In this document: one piece after another, positions 5,045-6,274 of the stretch
Layout: each line of letters begins with the position of its first letter
How positions within the stretch are numbered: the first letter of the stretch is position 1
Assembly: GCA_003694975.1 (NCBI GenBank)
Contig: RFJH01000341.1
Coordinates: 1-6,274 of the forward strand
Origin: Anaerolineae bacterium
Lineage (GTDB): Bacteria > Chloroflexota > Anaerolineae > Anaerolineales > Villigracilaceae
Reading direction: 5' to 3'
Length of the DNA stretch: 6,274 nt
The notes under the pieces: model-generated
What the model was told of the DNA's origin: nothing
What the model saw: the letters and a program-made list of their open reading frames with translations, nothing else
The model's database searches: none
Position numbers and translations under genes: made by a program

Positions 5045-6028
5045 ATGAAAATCGCAGGAAAATGGCTTATCGTTCTCTCCCTGTTGGTCGCTTTGTTCTT
5101 GCCGACGAACGTTGCTTATGCCCAGGGGCCATCCGACGGTCAGGTGATTTTCGGTGGCACGTTTACACTGCAAAGCGGTGATACGCTGGAAGGCGACCTG
5201 GTCATCATCGGCGGCGCTGCAACCATCGAAGAAGGCGCCCTCGTGACCGGCAGTATCGCCGTCGTCGGCGGCACGCTGACCGTTGACGGCGAAATCGGCG
5301 AAGATGTGGTCGTGGTCGGCGGTCTGGCCGCGTTGAATGAGACGGCGGTGGTGCATGGGCAATTGGTCACCGTCGGTGGCTCGGTCGAGCGCGCCGAGGG
5401 CGCTCTTGTGGAGGGAGGTGTGGTCAGCAACGTCCCCGGGCCGACGGTGAACCTCCCCGGCCTGCCGGGGGGTGTCCCTCAACGCTTCCCCTTGCGCGCC
5501 ATCGGCATGGCGCAGGTCGTCTCACCGTGGCTGAAGATTTTCAACGATTTACTGACCACCGTCGGCATGGCGGCGCTGGCGATGCTTGTCATGCTCTTCT
5601 TGCAACCTCAGGTCGAGCGTGTGGCGGAGACCATTGTCTCTCAGCCCCTGACCGCCGGGGGAATCGGCCTGCTGACCGGGCTGGTGCTTCCCATCCTGAT
5701 CGTCCTCATGGCGGTTACAATCATCCTGTTGCCCGTTGCACTGTTGATTGCCTTCATCGTGCCGCTGGTGGGGGTATTCGGGTTGATCGCCCTGGGGCAC
5801 GAGATCGGCAAGCGCTTCACGGCAATGCTTCAGAGGGAATGGCACCCTGCTTTGTCCACAGGACTGGGTACGCTTTTCCTCTTCCTGGCCTTTACCGTAA
5901 TCGGCCTCATCCCCTGCGCAGGCACCCTCGCAAACATCTTGATTATCCTCACGGCCTTCGGTGGCGTGCTCGTGACCCTGCTTGCCTCACGACGCGTCAC
6001 GCCGCCATCGCCGGGGGAAGCATCCTGA
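5045..6028 (+). CDS. Secreted bactofilin-like beta-helix protein with polytopic membrane domain
   Basis: A 327-residue envelope protein in three parts. Residues 1-26 are a signal peptide (basic MKIAGK, hydrophobic core, likely cut after AYA). Residues about 31-128 are a solenoid: Gly-Gly turns recur at 37, 56, 75, 92 and 111, that is every 17-19 residues, each preceded by a short hydrophobic strand such as VIIGG, AVVGG, VVVGG and VTVGG. This is the pattern of bactofilin-type polymer-forming beta-helices. A Pro/Gly linker (130-148) leads to a C-terminal membrane domain with hydrophobic stretches at about 170-186, 205-250 and 271-313. The protein ends with the soluble SRRVTPPSPGEAS. Classical bactofilins are cytoplasmic scaffolds; here the signal peptide places the helix outside the membrane. 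It is probably co-transcribed with the sigma/anti-sigma pair. Function is unproven; an envelope scaffold or stress-sensing accessory is most likely. Confidence 0.82.
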   Translation: MKIAGKWLIVLSLLVALFLPTNVAYAQGPSDGQVIFGGTFTLQSGDTLEGDLVIIGGAATIEEGALVTGSIAVVGGTLTVDGEIGEDVVVVGGLAALNETAVVHGQLVTVGGSVERAEGALVEGGVVSNVPGPTVNLPGLPGGVPQRFPLRAIGMAQVVSPWLKIFNDLLTTVGMAALAMLVMLFLQPQVERVAETIVSQPLTAGGIGLLTGLVLPILIVLMAVTIILLPVALLIAFIVPLVGVFGLIALGHEIGKRFTAMLQREWHPALSTGLGTLFLFLAFTVIGLIPCAGTLANILIILTAFGGVLVTLLASRRVTPPSPGEAS

Positions 6029-6061
6029 CAGGACTTACGCAGTTGAGAAGCACAACAGGCG

Positions 6062-6075
6062 AAAACCGGCGTTTT
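6062..6075. terminator. Weak hairpin after the last gene, possible terminator
   Basis: AAAAC (6062-6066), loop CGGC, then GTTTT (6071-6075) form a short A-tract/T-tract stem 34 bases after the stop of the last gene. CACAA at 6051-6055 also pairs TTGTG at 6074-6078 as an alternative fold. Both stems are weak and AT-rich, so a terminator role is only a guess from position. Confidence 0.25.
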
Positions 6076-6080
6076 GTGTC

Positions 6081-6180
6081 ATGGTGAGCCGCCGAAGGCG
6101 GCGAAGCCATCCCCTACACCATGGGGGAGATTGCTTCCCTTCGGCAGGCTCAGGGCGGGCGGCGGCTACGCCCCTTCGCA
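6081..6180. repeat. Cluster of palindromes, REP- or MITE-like intergenic repeat
   Basis: Several inverted repeats sit side by side in about 100 bases. GCCGCC (6088-6093) and GGCGGC (6097-6102) are a perfect stem with loop GAA, with ATGG (6081-6084) and CCAT (6107-6110) extending it. GAAGC (6103-6107) pairs GCTTC (6133-6137), and TCCCC (6110-6114) pairs GGGGA (6124-6128) inside it. CCCT/AGGG bracket 6137-6155, and GGGCG (6153-6157) pairs CGCCC (6169-6173). The wording GAGATTGCTTC and CCTTCGGCAGGCTCAGG resembles dispersed intergenic repeats I recall from many bacterial genomes; I cannot confirm copy number here. Confidence 0.6.
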
Positions 6181-6274
6181 GTAACTGTGTTATTTGTCAA
6201 GAGGAAACAGAGAGCGCTTTTGGTGATGGAGACCAGGTTTGGCGGTCTCTAATCATGGCGTTCATAATGGTCAA
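6181..6274. other. Non-coding right edge with one hairpin
   Basis: No gene is visible. Base composition falls to about 45% GC by hand count. GAGACC (6229-6234) pairs exactly with GGTCTC (6244-6249) around a nine-base loop, followed by TAATCATG rather than a T-tract. It could be the upstream region of a gene beyond the window, or part of the repeat patch to its left. Confidence 0.5.

Noticed and set aside
6081..6180. CRISPR array or tandem repeat
   Set aside because: The symmetric words are adjacent inverted repeats of differing sequence, not direct repeats with regular spacers.

Overview
The window looks like a chromosomal segment of a GC-rich bacterium. Gene style (dense same-strand operons, frequent GTG/TTG starts) and gene content (FmdB-type zinc ribbon, SLC45-like MFS carrier, YibE/F protein, ECF sigma/anti-sigma pair, secreted bactofilin-like membrane protein) most resemble Chloroflexota, Anaerolineae-like. 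This assignment is recalled family and genome style, not a search result. There are no tRNA or rRNA genes, no CRISPR array, and no intact mobile element.

Layout. Positions 1-381 contain no convincing gene. Part of this stretch is AT-rich (about 39% GC over 31-150 by hand count, clearly below the coding regions). It carries a cluster of inverted repeats, the largest a 17-bp imperfect hairpin at 104-162. From 382 all seven genes run on the + strand. Group one (382-3865) is an FmdB-like zinc ribbon, a PlsC-like acyltransferase lacking the usual catalytic Asp, a 12-helix MFS transporter and a YibE/F membrane protein. Its junctions overlap or are only 1-10 bp wide, so it is very probably one transcript. 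Group two (3921-6028) follows a 55-bp gap: an ECF sigma factor, an anti-sigma factor overlapping it by 20 bp, and a secreted beta-helix-like protein with a polytopic C-terminal membrane domain. Positions 6029-6274 are non-coding and hold a dense patch of palindromes that looks like a dispersed intergenic repeat.

How the genes may work together. Group two reads as a cell-envelope response module: the membrane-anchored anti-sigma factor would hold the sigma factor until an envelope signal, and the third gene is a plausible effector or co-sensor. Group one looks like membrane or lipid housekeeping. The adjacent acyltransferase and MFS carrier could act on the same lipid or glycoside substrate, but this rests on position only. 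No gene is an obviously new system. The points most worth a second look are the degenerate acyltransferase motif, the bactofilin-like protein attached to a sigma/anti-sigma pair, and the two structured non-coding flanks.
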